From Pisaster brevispinus (taxonomy: Eukaryota; Echinodermata; Asteroidea; Forcipulatida; Asteriidae): DNA of 64,000 nt. Where the stretch lies: the NCBI GenBank assembly GCA_023634235.1, contig JAMKCF010000001.1, positions 1,106,001 through 1,170,000 on the forward strand, in the 5' to 3' direction. A model generated the notes under the pieces. It was not told the DNA's origin and searched no databases. It worked only from the letters and a program-made list of their open reading frames with translations. The translations under genes were made by a program, and so were the position numbers. Of this stretch, positions 22,791 through 32,738 are shown in pieces. Position 1 is the stretch's first letter; each line of letters begins with the position of its first letter.

Positions 22791-24018
22791 TTGCAGTGCT
22801 TACTGTTCGAAAATAAATGACGTAACAATACGAATCCATTGTGAACGTGCAAGCTGGCTGCTTAGGCCAAGTTCGCACAAGATCAATGGTTATCTAGTGG
22901 TTGTTTAGTGTCGTCGTACGTAGGGAATCTCGAGTTTCAGCACCAGGAGTAGGCGGCACGTACCACTAATGGCAGTTGATTTGGACAGTTTGACAGTTTG
23001 ATTTGTAGTGGCCATCCGGCCTTGTGATGTAAGATGATTTTTCAAAACAAATACAATTTTAAAAAATAAATAAACAAATTTTGCCAATAAGAAGATGAAT
23101 AGGAAACGAGGAAAAAAAATGTTCATTTGATGTCGTAGGAAAACCCAAAACCAGCAAAACCCAATATACATACTATAAGCAACATATGCATAAAATAACA
23201 AACCTCTGAAAATTTCGGCTCAATTGGTCATCAAAGTTGCAAGTAAATAATGAATGAAAAACACCCTCGTTGCATTGAATTGTCTGCTTTTAGAATACCC
23301 GAGAAAGGCTTTATGCCTGAAGCCTAGATTCAAATGTTTTGGTGAAAAGTTACCTCTTCCTCTGACTCTGCATTCCTTGTACGGGGATCTAACAAAGCTG
23401 TATTATATCATCAGCTCTTCAGAGCTGTAAGTTTTTATGGCTATTAAGTTTTGTAGTAATTACCAAAGGTATACCCTCCATTTAAGTGATGCACAGTGTT
23501 TTAATTACATCGGATTACCGAATATTAATCTTTAGTTTTTTACACCGATATGCAATAAAATATAATTATTTTTTTCCAGTGGCAAAATGTTTCCCGTACG
23601 CAACTATCCTCAGTACGTCTAAATACTATCCCTGTAGCCTACGTTTCTTAGTGTAGCATCAACTTATTTAGATGGTAATTAAGTTTATTTGTTTTTAACC
23701 TTCGGGAGTTCTACCTTTTTTGTAATTTTGTATATTTACCTGTGGACATTAATAAATGAAACGAATTGAAAGATCATTCCAGAATGCAGTGGAGTTAGGT
23801 TCAAAATCAACCTAATTAGTCGCCGGGTTTCTACCTCATGACTTGGAAAGAACCAAGTATACAAAGCTTATCACACATCGGTTTCAGGGTAGAACCCAAA
23901 ATAATATTACTTCCCTGTCACAAATGAGCTTTAACTTTATAAAGCATTGTAATAAAACCAAACACAAAAACTTAAGAGGTACAAAGTAAGATGAGAACAA
24001 AAATAAATGAAGGCTTAC

Positions 24019-24082
24019 CTTCAGCATTCTGCAGCAGTAGAAACATGCAGGGAAAGGTGAGAATTACAAAAAAGACGTCCAT
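24019..24082 (-). CDS. Left LamG gene, exon 1 (signal peptide)
   Basis: A 64-nt coding exon: ATG followed by a short hydrophobic segment (MDVFFVILTFPCMFLLLQNA), then a strong donor (gtaagc) in phase 1. The first base of the Gly codon joins to GT of exon 2, so cleavage probably falls near the exon junction. The 21 whole codons are identical in both arms. With exons 2 and 3 the predicted product is a 341-aa secreted protein. The gene is read away from its twin, with start codons about 24.6 kb apart. Confidence 0.87.
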
Positions 24083-24137
24083 TTCGAATGAAGTTCCAGC
24101 AACGAGTGACAGCAGCCAAGCGTCAAGCAACAGATTA

Positions 24138-24155
24138 TCAATAATTTATTGGCCG
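24138..24155 (-). promoter_or_regulatory. Putative CCAAT / AT-rich promoter element, left LamG gene
   Basis: On the minus strand 'ggCCAATaaattattgat' lies about 65 bp upstream of the ATG and is conserved in the right arm. It resembles a CCAAT box followed by a TATA-like AT run. The transcription start is not visible from sequence alone. Confidence 0.3.
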
Positions 24156-25435
24156 TGGTGAAATTCACAAAATGTACGTAACAAACAAATACTACTACTT
24201 GCTTAGAACGGTTTCTGCCTCCCATATAGTATATACGTCATTTTGAACACAGTTGCACAACACAAGAGCTTTTGTCATGGTGATGCGCTTTTTTCAGCCC
24301 ATGGCCGAAACCATACACGTGTCATAACTGAACTCTGAACCATCACCAGATAGCATCGAATCCCCACAATGGGTTTATTTCAGGAGAATAAACAGCTATA
24401 ATTTTGCAATCTTCACATAAATCACTTCTGACTCCCCAAGCCAAGCCCGCAAAAAAAAAAAAAAAAAAAAAAAAAAGAACAAAAAAAGTCCGCCCAAAGT
24501 AATAATAATAAAAAATAAATTACAAAATTAAAGGGTGCGCAAAAATGGCCCAAATGGCTTGATTGGGGCTTTCACTTTCAAAAAAATTCAAACTCCTCAA
24601 ACGCCGAAGTTTACTTTCTTTCAAATTCTAAATAATTATTATGAAAACGTTTTAATTAAACAAACTCATCACTTACTCTATTTCCAAACATCAAGAAAAC
24701 TGTGAGAGTACATGAACTATGTGTTAGAAACACAACACAAAGAAAAGTCATCATGTCCACCAAAGACACCCCATCCATTAATTTACTCTATGTTAATCTA
24801 AAACAAGTAAGTGAACATTCTATAAATCAATTAACCCATCAGCATTGCAGAAAATCCAATTTATTACAAAGTCAACAAAGGGGTGCTGCTGAAAAGAAAA
24901 TACCAGCGTAACAGTTTCAATATGTTCTTCAATGATCAAATCGTGTATGAGTCAATATATCAAAGAAGGGTAGTCAACTTGGAACGACTTATATTTATAG
25001 AGAGAATATTAATACAACTTCATCTATGTAATTAATGCACAAGCAAATGTTTGCACAACAATAAACTGTATACACTCGCACGTAACCGAGCTTCCAGGAC
25101 AAAGTTGGTTCCAACCATGTTAAGTTTTACGTGTGCGTTTTTGTTTCTTCAAATAATAATTTTAGATTAGCGTAGTTTATGGATGGAAAAATAATATCAA
25201 TTTGTTGGGAATGTAACATTTAGCAATGAAAAATATTAAATTAAATCTATAAAATACCAAAATATTATCAAGTCAACAAAGAAAACCCGAAAATAAGATT
25301 TGACCTCCGTTTCCAGTTACTTGAAAACAATTTTGAAAAACTTATAGGGGCAAATAGCTCAGTCGGCACGTTAGTAATGAAGTCGAGCCAAGAGTTTGAA
25401 GCAACTAAATCGGCAGATTAATTAGGTAACTTAGC
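24156..25435. other. Upstream region shared by the two LamG genes (left copy)
   Basis: This arm sequence continues to about 25330 and pairs with 47585-48630. It holds a poly-A run at 24452-24476. No gene is supported. An arm-specific tRNA-like fragment ('ggggcaaatagctcagtcgg') begins at about 25348. Confidence 0.6.
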
Positions 25436-25703
25436 ATGCTCACCTACTGCTAACTACCGCTACCGACACTCGCTGCTGGGTTTGTAACCCACCATGCTGC
25501 CCGCTGAAATGTAAAACGGTGCAGACCCCACACGACGCAAAAGGTGCAATGCGGCTTGCAAAACACTGAACTAAACTGGCAACAGTCGACATCATGTTCT
25601 GTTAACAATTCTGTTCCATCCACAGTTTTGTTTTTGTGCAACTCTAAACTTGTTGGTTTTGTTTGTTTATTTTGTATGGATCTTTTCTTTCTTTTTGCTT
25701 CAG

Positions 25704-25843
25704 CCAAACGAGGACCAAAAGATTGTTACGAGCACTTTAAGGAAGGTAGACAGACTAGTGGACAATACACCATATACGTGTCCGGTTTATCTGGAGGACT
25801 GGAAGTGTATTGTGAAATGTATTACGATGGTGGCGGCTGGACG
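25704..25843 (+). pseudogene. FReD copy 2, first FReD exon (intact exon, dead copy)
   Basis: A 140-nt exon after a pyrimidine-rich acceptor (tttgcttcag), phase 1 to phase 0, followed by donor gtaagt. It encodes GPKDCYEHFKEGRQTSG, then YTIYVSGLSGG and LEVYCEMYYDGGGWT, the canonical N-terminal third of a fibrinogen C-terminal domain. The exon is undamaged, but exon b of this copy has lost its acceptor and no 3' exons follow. Confidence 0.8.
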
Positions 25844-25975
25844 GTAAGTAAGAGCTTTTAGGGGTTGGAGAAACATTTACTAGGAGATTTTATTCCCCAT
25901 GAGAACTTAACGCGGGTTGAAGGTGGTCGATTCAAAAGAGGGCGCTGTCGGAAGAAATGTGTACACAGTTCACCG

Positions 25976-26470
25976 TATGGGGGAACAGAATCACCTGTCA
26001 CACCGGCGATCTACCAACTGAGCTACCTATCCCTATTTGCAACTTGTTCAGCTTTTGACGACATGCACCTGAACAAAAATATTGACAAGGAAACCAACAT
26101 TAGGGCTGGATAGCTCAGTTGGTAGAACGCCAGCTTGTTAACCCGTAGGTCGCATGTCTAGTCAAATATTTTGTTCGTTCAACCCAACATTATTAAAAAA
26201 ATTCTCAGTGAGTTTTCGAAATGGTTTATTACCTGATATTTCAAAGTTAAAGTTGCAACCCCTTAACAAGGTGATCCCTCTGCTGCATCTTCCAGGTTGT
26301 ATTGTAAACTTGGGTGTGATTTCTCGATTGGGGCAGACGATTGAATGGCTTCCGGATGGCAGCCCGAATAATAACGATACTAACACAGTAGGGAGACATC
26401 CATCACTAGGGGCAGATAGCTAAGTCGGCACGTTTATCCAGAAATCACATGTTCAAGTCACGCTCTAGTC
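25976..26470. mobile_element. tRNA-derived SINE-like units in FReD intron (copy 2)
   Basis: A reverse unit at about 25976-26035 (minus-strand 'gggatag.tagctcagttggtag'), then forward units at 26104-26164 ('gggctggatagctcagttggtag', anticodon-like loop ttgttaa) and 26409-26470. The A-box words are well kept. The first forward unit lacks part of the T arm. The head-to-head pair plus single unit is preserved in copy 3. Confidence 0.55.
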
Positions 26471-26628
26471 AATTTTTCTTTGTTCAACCCCAAATATGTT
26501 ACTTAAAAATTTACCCAGTCAGCTTCCCTTGTGGTTTATTACTTACGTCCGAATAAGGAAACATCGGATCGATGGGTCGTCAGACAATGATCAGGTCGAA
26601 AGAATTACCACGTGGGTGTTGGAAAATT

Positions 26629-26825
26629 CAAAGGAGAATTACCGGCAAGCAAAACTTCAACAACCGTACTTGGGCCGAATACAAGTCTGGGTTTGGTGAC
26701 TCTATCGCTAATGACGATTCTGAGTTCTGGATTGGTCTGGACAACATTCATCTTTTGACCAATCAAGATGATTATCAGATTCGTATACCATTGGTGCCTT
26801 TTGGTGATAAATTGATATACGCACA
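26629..26825 (+). pseudogene. FReD copy 2, second exon without acceptor
   Basis: 197 nt of the 203-nt exon remain, in frame, encoding QRRITGKQNFNNRTWAEYK and EFWIGLDNIHLLTNQDDYQI. Compared with R1, about 100 bp including the 3' end of the intron, its acceptor and six exon bases are missing. The deletion joins 'gttggaaaat' to 'caaaggag'. The donor gtaggt is intact. The exon can no longer be spliced normally. Confidence 0.83.
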
Positions 26826-27025
26826 GTAGGTTGCAGTTTGAGTTTAAATCTCTTTTGGTTACTTTAATCACTTTGTCAACAGTTTAGTTATACAAAAGTT
26901 ACCTTACCGGTACCGTAGGTGGGTAAACGTTACATCACAGCTAAAAATATTTAAACAACTTGTTTAAGATTTTAAGCAACCGCTGTTTAACCAGGGCACA
27001 TGAACAACTGTTGTTCAAACTGTTG

Positions 27026-27868
27026 ATATCCGCCCTCAATCTTTTTGTAACAGTTAGTTTGATTTCGTTTTTAACGATAGTTCAGTGGATTTGTCTTTAT
27101 TTCGATTCTGTTAGTCATCCGTCTCTGTTTGTGTTTGGTTTTGTGTGTTCTTTTACAAGAATGATTCTTTGATTGTTTTTGCTGTTTTCTTTATTATTAT
27201 GTTTTTAATTGATTACGGGTTTTTGGATTAGTTTGATTCGGAGACCCTTGTTTAAAAACAACTTTCTTTGATTGTTGTTGAGTTTTTGAAGTTATTTTTG
27301 ACTTTGTCTTTATTTTAACAACTCTTTTCTTTGATTTTTATGTTGTCCTTTAGTTTATAAATTTATTAGTTGTGACCCTTTTGGCCGCCCATATTGAAGA
27401 ACGTTCTAAAAAGCAGCAAAAGGGTACAATATTGATTCAGTACAGCTGTTTTAGATGCTGTACCTAATAATGTTTTGCAACCTAAGAGTTTGAGTTCTCT
27501 TACAGAACTTTTCCATTGCAACCGCTATGGGTAGGCAAATAAATTTAACGAGTTGACAGCCGTGATCATTTCATTCACCACAACCAATCCGTCATCAAGC
27601 GACGGGGCAGTTGACATGGTCGAGTACGCTGAAACTTTCTTGCGCTAAATAATTAAATCACGATAGGCCTACTGGTAAGCTTTTTTTATTAAACAATTCT
27701 AAACTCTTTAATGAAATCAAATGCTGTAAAACTTACCTCGCCATGTTTCAATGAGGGCCTCAAAATCCCAATCTTTTATAAAATTTCACTCATGTCAGTG
27801 TCTGCCATTATGAGAGATTGAGTAGCGTCGGCGGGAAAATTCATCACGTGATGACGCCTGACGTACAT
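27026..27868. other. No gene seen
   Basis: AT-rich sequence between FReD copy 2 and the piggyBac element. Short ORFs only. Confidence 0.45.
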
Positions 27869-28497
27869 TTAACCCTTTCAGTACCAACAGATACTTGCAA
27901 CTAATGCATTGGTGACCAGAGAAATTTCATCGACATGACTGCTTGGTTACCAAGAGTATTCTGTAAAGTTTTAGGTTACAGCGCCCTCACAAGGCAGATT
28001 GGGGTTAGCCTAGGTCCTAGTCACAGAATGCAACTTGTACAAGCAACCAATGTTGACAGTGAAGTATATGATGAAATGACTAGTATATTATGACCAGTAT
28101 ATTATGACCAATAAATACCAAATTGGGTAGTTTCAATGTGAAAACTGAACATTTCTAATTTGCTGTTCATACCAATCTGCATGAAAATTATTTCCCTCGG
28201 AAAATTTGTTTCTGAAACCTAAAATAAACAGAAGCTTTAAATAATTTCCTTTCGAAGCACCATCCCCCGCCTCGATTGACACCTATCATGAACCAATATG
28301 TAAATAAGGAATTCAAAAAGTGCAATTTTTTTTCTTTCTAAGCACCATCCTCCCCCCCCCCCGCCTCAATGTTGGAAACTTTGGTTGGCGCTCATAGGAT
28401 TCATCATTCAAGATAAAAATATTGCCTAAAATAAACAAGAAAGGTTTGATTACGCACAATATGAACTGCAACCAAATTACTGCTGAAATCCAAACTA

Positions 28498-28760
28498 TTA
28501 TTCGTTACCACATTTAATGTCGGAGGAAATGAGCTGTACAAATTTACACCTTTCATGAACCAATATGTAAATAAGGAATTCCCAAAGTGCTATACTTGTA
28601 CTTTCAAAGTACTTTCGAAGCACCACCCCCCCCGCCTCAATGTTGACTGGCATGCGCCTGTGCGATTCAACATTGTAGCGGGGGGGGGGTGTTCCGAAAG
28701 TATTGAAACAAATTAATCGCTTGGTGTGGAAATTCTCAAAGCATGGTATAACACACATTG
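28498..28760 (-). pseudogene. Duplicated tail of the piggyBac ORF
   Basis: Downstream of the transposase stop, the sequence coding MCVIPCFENvHTKR recurs as MCVIPCFENfHTKR and then runs on in a non-homologous frame. Surrounding words (tttatcgcttggtgtgga, gcatggtataacacacattgg, catgaaccaatatgtaaataaggaattc) also occur twice, showing local tandem duplication inside the 3' part of the element. Confidence 0.75.
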
Positions 28761-28808
28761 GCTTGACACATTGTTTACATAATTGGCTTGATACATTGTT
28801 TACCTAAT

Positions 28809-30515
28809 TTATCGCTTGGTGTGGACATTCTCAAAGCATGGTATAACACACATTGGCTTTACACATTGTTTACATATCATGCGAGTTTGTTTTCTATTAG
28901 AGGTCGAACTGCATACAACACAGTCGCGTTTCTTCCCGCCAACATTCGGACCAGGAAAGTGCTGACTTGAAAGGGCGTTTGAACCACTTGACAGTTGACT
29001 GGCATGCTGAACTGGGTTGTACTCCAAGGTGGAAATAAGTCCCTCTATCACCTTGACCCGGAAATCCAAAGTGGACAAGCTCTCGTTTGTATGGATGCTA
29101 TTGTATACGACATTAGCATTAAGCAAACAGATGTCTAGGATTGTGATAAATACTCGTTTCCACCATTTTAGTGTTCTGTGGCTGTGAGTATAGTACGTGC
29201 ACAATTGTCCTGCCAGATCCGTGCCTCCCATGTATTTATTGTAATCGTCGACTATGCACGGTTTTTGGATATCACGATGTCCTGTTGAAGTTTTCCGGCT
29301 GCGAATCTGTTTTCTAGTGACACTGCAATCGCCATAGTTTGACAGGAGAGTGACACGTTTTGTGTACTGCCACATAATGCATAGTTGGCCTGCTTTCTGA
29401 TAAAATTGGGGATCTGCTCCGCTTTTCATGGGGAACTTCTTGGGGTTTGCAACATCGGGTATTCCTAGGGTGGTATAGCGCACAGTTCCACAAGCTCCGA
29501 ATCCTAGCTCAGACAACTTGGAGAACAGAGCCGGGCTAGTAAACCAATTGTCCATGTAGATGCAATGTCCTTTATGTTCGAGTCCCTGCAAAAGGTTCAA
29601 GACTACCTTGCCTGGTGCCCCGAAATCGGATGGATGGTGTGTCTCAGGATAACTTACAGAGGACTGTCCTTGTGGGGACCTGGGCTGCGATCCTGTGAAC
29701 AAGTCCCAGGCACATGTGTACCCTGTGTCTGATTCGTTCAATGAAAAACATTTCAATCCCCATTTGGCGGCCTTTCGTGGCATGTACTGTTTGAAGCTGA
29801 GTCGTCCTTTGAACTTTACCATGGTCTCGTCCGGCGAAAGGCTTCGTCCAGGCTGGTACACCCGGAGGAATGATGGTAGTACAATGTTTAACAGTGGGCG
29901 TACTTTTGAAAGTTTGTCACGGGGAGAGTCGTCCTCCACATCTCTGTTGTTGGCGAGGTGGAAAAATCGAAGGATTGCAGTAAATCGGTTACGAGCCATG
30001 GTTGCTGAGTAAAGGGGACTTCGTAGAATTTCAGACCTGGACCAATGCATGGAGTAACGAGGCCTTTTGTTGATTCCCATGCAAAGAAGTAGGGCCACGA
30101 ATGCCATCATTTCAGGTACATTAGTTGGTCTCCAAGCACGCTGATTTTCTGCACCCGCACCCAAAGTTTGGTAAGCATAACGATTGGTCTCATCTACCAT
30201 CATCTGCCACACTGCTTCACAAAAGTACAGTTTGAAGATTTGTATGGGGGAGAACGAACTGAAGTCTTCTGTAGCCCCGGTGTTTGCTGTAAATTGCACA
30301 GGCGGTCGCCGGGTGTAAGACTTGGCTTCACGCCATCCACACCGGAAATTCCCCTTCTTGGTCTTGGATGAACAGGATGCTGTCGATGTCGAGGCGATGG
30401 GCTCATCATCACTGTCTTCTTCCGACACATCATGTGGTGAATCATCGTCAGAGGACATGTCGGAACCGCTATCGGCAAAGATTTCGTCCAAAATTTTAGC
30501 ATTTTCATCGGCCAT
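28809..30515 (-). CDS. piggyBac transposase, 568 aa
   Basis: Catalyses cut-and-paste transposition into TTAA. An acidic N-terminus (residues 11-40) precedes the DDE_Tnp_1_7 core. The three catalytic aspartates appear as D229 (SPDETMVKFKG), D322 (YMDNWFTSP) and D433 (YMGGTDLAGQ). The C-terminus has the Cys-rich zinc-binding module, CVVC then CKQCVKPMC, C560 and H565. Length (568 aa) is normal for the family, and there is no stop, frameshift or intron. The ATG is the first in frame. It lies inside the TIR- and TTAA-bounded element. A domesticated PGBD gene is less likely because the element ends are intact. Confidence 0.93.
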   Translation of the reverse strand: MADENAKILDEIFADSGSDMSSDDDSPHDVSEEDSDDEPIASTSTASCSSKTKKGNFRCGWREAKSYTRRPPVQFTANTGATEDFSSFSPIQIFKLYFCEAVWQMMVDETNRYAYQTLGAGAENQRAWRPTNVPEMMAFVALLLCMGINKRPRYSMHWSRSEILRSPLYSATMARNRFTAILRFFHLANNRDVEDDSPRDKLSKVRPLLNIVLPSFLRVYQPGRSLSPDETMVKFKGRLSFKQYMPRKAAKWGLKCFSLNESDTGYTCAWDLFTGSQPRSPQGQSSVSYPETHHPSDFGAPGKVVLNLLQGLEHKGHCIYMDNWFTSPALFSKLSELGFGACGTVRYTTLGIPDVANPKKFPMKSGADPQFYQKAGQLCIMWQYTKRVTLLSNYGDCSVTRKQIRSRKTSTGHRDIQKPCIVDDYNKYMGGTDLAGQLCTYYTHSHRTLKWWKRVFITILDICLLNANVVYNSIHTNESLSTLDFRVKVIEGLISTLEYNPVQHASQLSSGSNALSSQHFPGPNVGGKKRDCVVCSSTSNRKQTRMICKQCVKPMCVIPCFENVHTKR

Positions 30516-30535
30516 GTCAGAATGTAGGACTGAAG

Positions 30536-30600
30536 AATGCGTGGATGGGGGGACGCCAAGGAGGGGACGCCAAGGAGGGGACGCGGACAGGTTTTAAAGT
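30536..30600. repeat. GC-rich direct repeats upstream of transposase ATG
   Basis: The word 'ggggacgccaagga' recurs almost three times in the GC-rich leader just upstream of the transposase start. It could be part of the element's promoter or a transposase-binding array. No experimental inference is possible from sequence alone. Confidence 0.45.
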
Positions 30601-30800
30601 TGCCGGAGTGATGCACGCACGCGGGGCCTGCATGCGATTGAGGGCGCAATTTACATTTTGAGAAATTACTGTTCGTGCGTGTGCCAGTGAGGCTCCATGG
30701 TAAACAAGAGAGGAAATAGTTAGGTGCCATAGGGACTCATTGGTCACGAAGTGGAATGCTTTTTTGAGCAAATCTGGCTCAGTGGTACTGAAAGGGTTAA

Positions 30801-31524
30801 ACAACATTGTTCAAAACACAAGTCATTTACTCTATTGCATTTTAAACAGCGGGAACAAGATTGAGTCATTCTGAGCAACATTCCCTCTAGGGATTGGGCA
30901 GGACTGTAGTTTGGAGTAGGTTTTTGCAATTTTTTCCATAATTCCGCCAAGGAAATTTAAAAAAATCCAATTTTTTTTGCAGTCCACCATCACACCATGC
31001 AGAAACATATGGCAGGTTTTTTTTGCACAGGGTATAGTTCATTCACCCTGGAAATCTCATTACAAATCCTGCGGTCTGGAGGGCTACCATTGGTTTGTAC
31101 ACATAAATCCTGGCAAAGTCTCATGGGGTGGTCTTGTTTGATAATATTCATCAATCATTCTTGTCCAGGGCAGCTTGTAGCTATCGGAGGAAGCCTTTGT
31201 GAGACTTGTTTGACAGGTGAAGGTTTTTCTTATCAAGGTAACAGTCACCATGCTAAAACAAACGTCCATATGTGTGTGTGTGGGGGGGGGGGGGTCGTGT
31301 TTCCTGAAAAGGAAGAGGGTTAGAGGCTTTACATTGTTAGCCAATAAATATCTCAGCACTGGATGTTGGGCTTGGTAACAAACCCTCCGAAAGGTCTTGG
31401 GATTGATAATAATGGGTTTATAGCTTTATCCCTGGGTATGGTAAAATTTCACCAAACCTACTACAAACTGTAGTCACTCTTGTCATACTAGCATATATTA
31501 CGTAATTTGCATCCTCGAGGGTTA
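30801..31524. other. No gene seen
   Basis: Short ORFs only. A G-run with (TG)n lies at 31270-31292. Confidence 0.45.
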
Positions 31525-31800
31525 AGATGTGTGTTTCAAGAAGATGCGTGTTTCAAGATGCAAGTTTAAGATGTGTGTTTCAAGATGCGCCTGTTCAAGG
31601 TGCGTGTTTCAAGAAGATACGTGTTTTGAAATGCTTGTTCGATGTGTGTTCAAGACATGTTTTTAAGATGTGTGTTTCAAGATGCGAGTTTAAGATGAGT
31701 GTTTCAAGATGCGAGTGTAAACTTAAGATGTATGTTTCAAGATGCGCCTGTTCAAGGTGTGTGTTTCAAGAAGATGCGTGTTTCAAGATACCTGCTCGAA
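31525..31800 (+). repeat. Minisatellite 'gatgtgtgtttcaagatgcg' (long array)
   Basis: About 15 short units (gatgcgtgtttcaa, gatgtgtgtttcaa, gatgcgagtttaa, gatgcgcctgttcaa). The same array in short form borders the P-type transposase fragment at 6526-6625. A Cys/Phe-rich frame across it is a repeat artefact. Confidence 0.75.
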
Positions 31801-32166
31801 GAGCATTATGGTTATGGACAGTCATTTACAACTGATTATAAACCGCAGGTACCTTGGTAAACAGGCATGAGCGCCGCATGAACGGAATTGTGAACTCATT
31901 AGCAGATTATAATTATTGATCTACCCAAAAGCTAATTATAGCGTCGGTATGAATATGGGCCTACAATACTCACAGAACGGATAGAGAACGTTGGGCCTTT
32001 GACAAGAAGTGCACCGGCTGGTGGTCTATGTTCTCACAAAGCAATTTACAGGCTCACTAATTTGTAACCTTTAACAAGCTAACGCTGATCACAAAAAATT
32101 ACTGCAAATAATGCCTACTTTGAAAGCTGAAAATTCAAACGTGCGTTTCCTCGTAAGCATTCCAAA

Positions 32167-32371
32167 GGCCAAGTCACATGAGGCAATTTACAGGCAACCA
32201 GTTCCAGGCAATCTCCAGGAAGAAAAGCTACTCACATTTAAATGTTCACATAATTTTCTTGGGGATCTTAAAACATTGTTTGAAAAATTGCTCATGTGCT
32301 ACCGGCATGCACTGCAGTTGGTTGCCTCCAAGTTGCCTGGAAAAGTTGCCTCGTGTGACAAGGCCCTTATT
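32167..32371. mobile_element. Foldback MITE, 'ggcaactt' family
   Basis: A roughly 205-bp element whose ends read 'ggccaagtcacatgaggcaa' and, inverted, 'gggccttgtcacacgaggca'. Inner ggcaacc / ggttgcc words add to the hairpin. It lies just downstream of the 3' exon of FReD copy 3, and an open plus-strand frame across it is coincidental. Confidence 0.7.
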
Positions 32372-32454
32372 TGTTCCGTGTTAGCTGAAAAATCTGCCGT
32401 AAAACGTGACGTAGGCCAACGTCAACTGAACTGTTCATTAGAAACTAAGCGTCT

Positions 32455-32738
32455 CTACTTGGCCAGGTAAGGTTTTATTTTCATCTGAGCCTTTTTGACA
32501 GATTCATGTCTCCATGAATTCCACGTGATACCATTTTCATCTGACCCAATGTATCCCGGAGAAGACACCCATGGCCCGTTTAGATTAGACGATTAGGGTG
32601 CCTTAGAATCGTAGGTCAAACAGCGGCCGTACCACCAAGCACCGCGCTTGACTTCTGCGCAGTTCTTGGTATCATTGTCGTTGTCGCGGTCGAAAGTTGA
32701 CCACGGCATCCCGTTGTGACTTTCAATCAGAGCATCTC
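32455..32738 (-). pseudogene. FReD copy 3, exon d (C-terminal) with in-frame TAA
   Basis: Starts after acceptor 'gaacag' in phase 1, matching exon c. It encodes DALIESHNGMPWSTFDRDND, then NCAEVKRGAWWYGRC: the calcium-site and cis-peptide/Cys region of fibrinogen domains. The frame then reads LTYDSKAP and a TAA at 32595-32593. In the same frame after the stop come SSNLNG, then GITWNSWRHESVKKAQMKIKP and a natural TAG at 32457-32455. The family has only a few residues between the Cys and SNLNG, so an insert of roughly seven codons carrying the stop seems to have entered. The product would lack the last 46 codons. Either a recent pseudogene, a null allele or a sequence error. Confidence 0.85.

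Larger units (their letters stand above)
16553..24018 (-). other. Intron 1 of left LamG gene (7.5 kb), mostly repeats
   Basis: A long phase-1 intron containing elements listed separately. Also seen are part of a foldback-family end near 16710, a tRNA-like SINE on the minus strand at 21375-21470, an (AC)n run near 21190, AAAC-rich microsatellite at 20050-20110, G-rich purine repeats at 22550-22790, and a diverged MITE at about 23200-23490. No other gene is supported. Confidence 0.7.
14467..25330 (-). repeat. Inverted duplication arm L2
   Basis: Reverse complement of about 47585-63987 (R2), including all three exons of the secreted LamG gene, its introns and its upstream region. L2 is about 5.5 kb shorter, mainly because R2 carries extra mobile elements at about 49905-52910, 53960-56380 and 56932-57297. 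L2 in turn has its own insertion at 18510-18949. Hand inspection suggests about 90 percent identity in alignable non-coding DNA, with an identical stretch at 16778-17633. Confidence 0.95.
25436..27025 (+). repeat. Partial third copy of the FReD segment
   Basis: Homologous to 4380-6105 in L1 and, in reverse, to 34080-35480 in R1. It starts abruptly next to the inner end of L2 and ends at the same 'gttcaaactgttga' boundary as copy 1. It includes FReD exons a and b and the intron between them, but not the linker exon or the two 3' exons. Confidence 0.88.
27873..30796 (-). mobile_element. Complete piggyBac element
   Basis: A 2,924-bp element with 14-bp perfect terminal inverted repeats (CCCTTTCAGTACCA) and TTAA immediately outside both ends (27869-27872 and 30797-30800), the piggyBac insertion signature. 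It carries a single intron-less transposase gene on the minus strand. The 3' flank (27873-28808) has internal direct repeats, including a second copy of the end of the transposase ORF. Intact ends plus an intact ORF suggest a young, possibly active copy. Confidence 0.92.

Noticed and set aside
22394..22852. 152-codon Pro/His-rich minus-strand ORF
   Set aside because: A by-product of the G-rich polypurine tract. The equivalent frame in R2 is not preserved.
26104..26164. Functional tRNA gene
   Set aside because: A-box present but stems are imperfect, part of the T arm is missing, and repeats of the same unit occur in all FReD introns, as expected for SINE heads.
30322..30597. 91-codon plus-strand ORF in the piggyBac element
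   Set aside because: Antisense shadow of the acidic N-terminal part of the transposase.
31527..31835. 102-codon Cys-rich ORF resembling a repetitive protein
   Set aside because: A pure translation of a short-unit minisatellite, with no conserved domain.
32111..32470. 119-codon plus-strand ORF
   Set aside because: Most of it is the foldback MITE at 32167-32371, and the end overlaps the real FReD exon d on the other strand.
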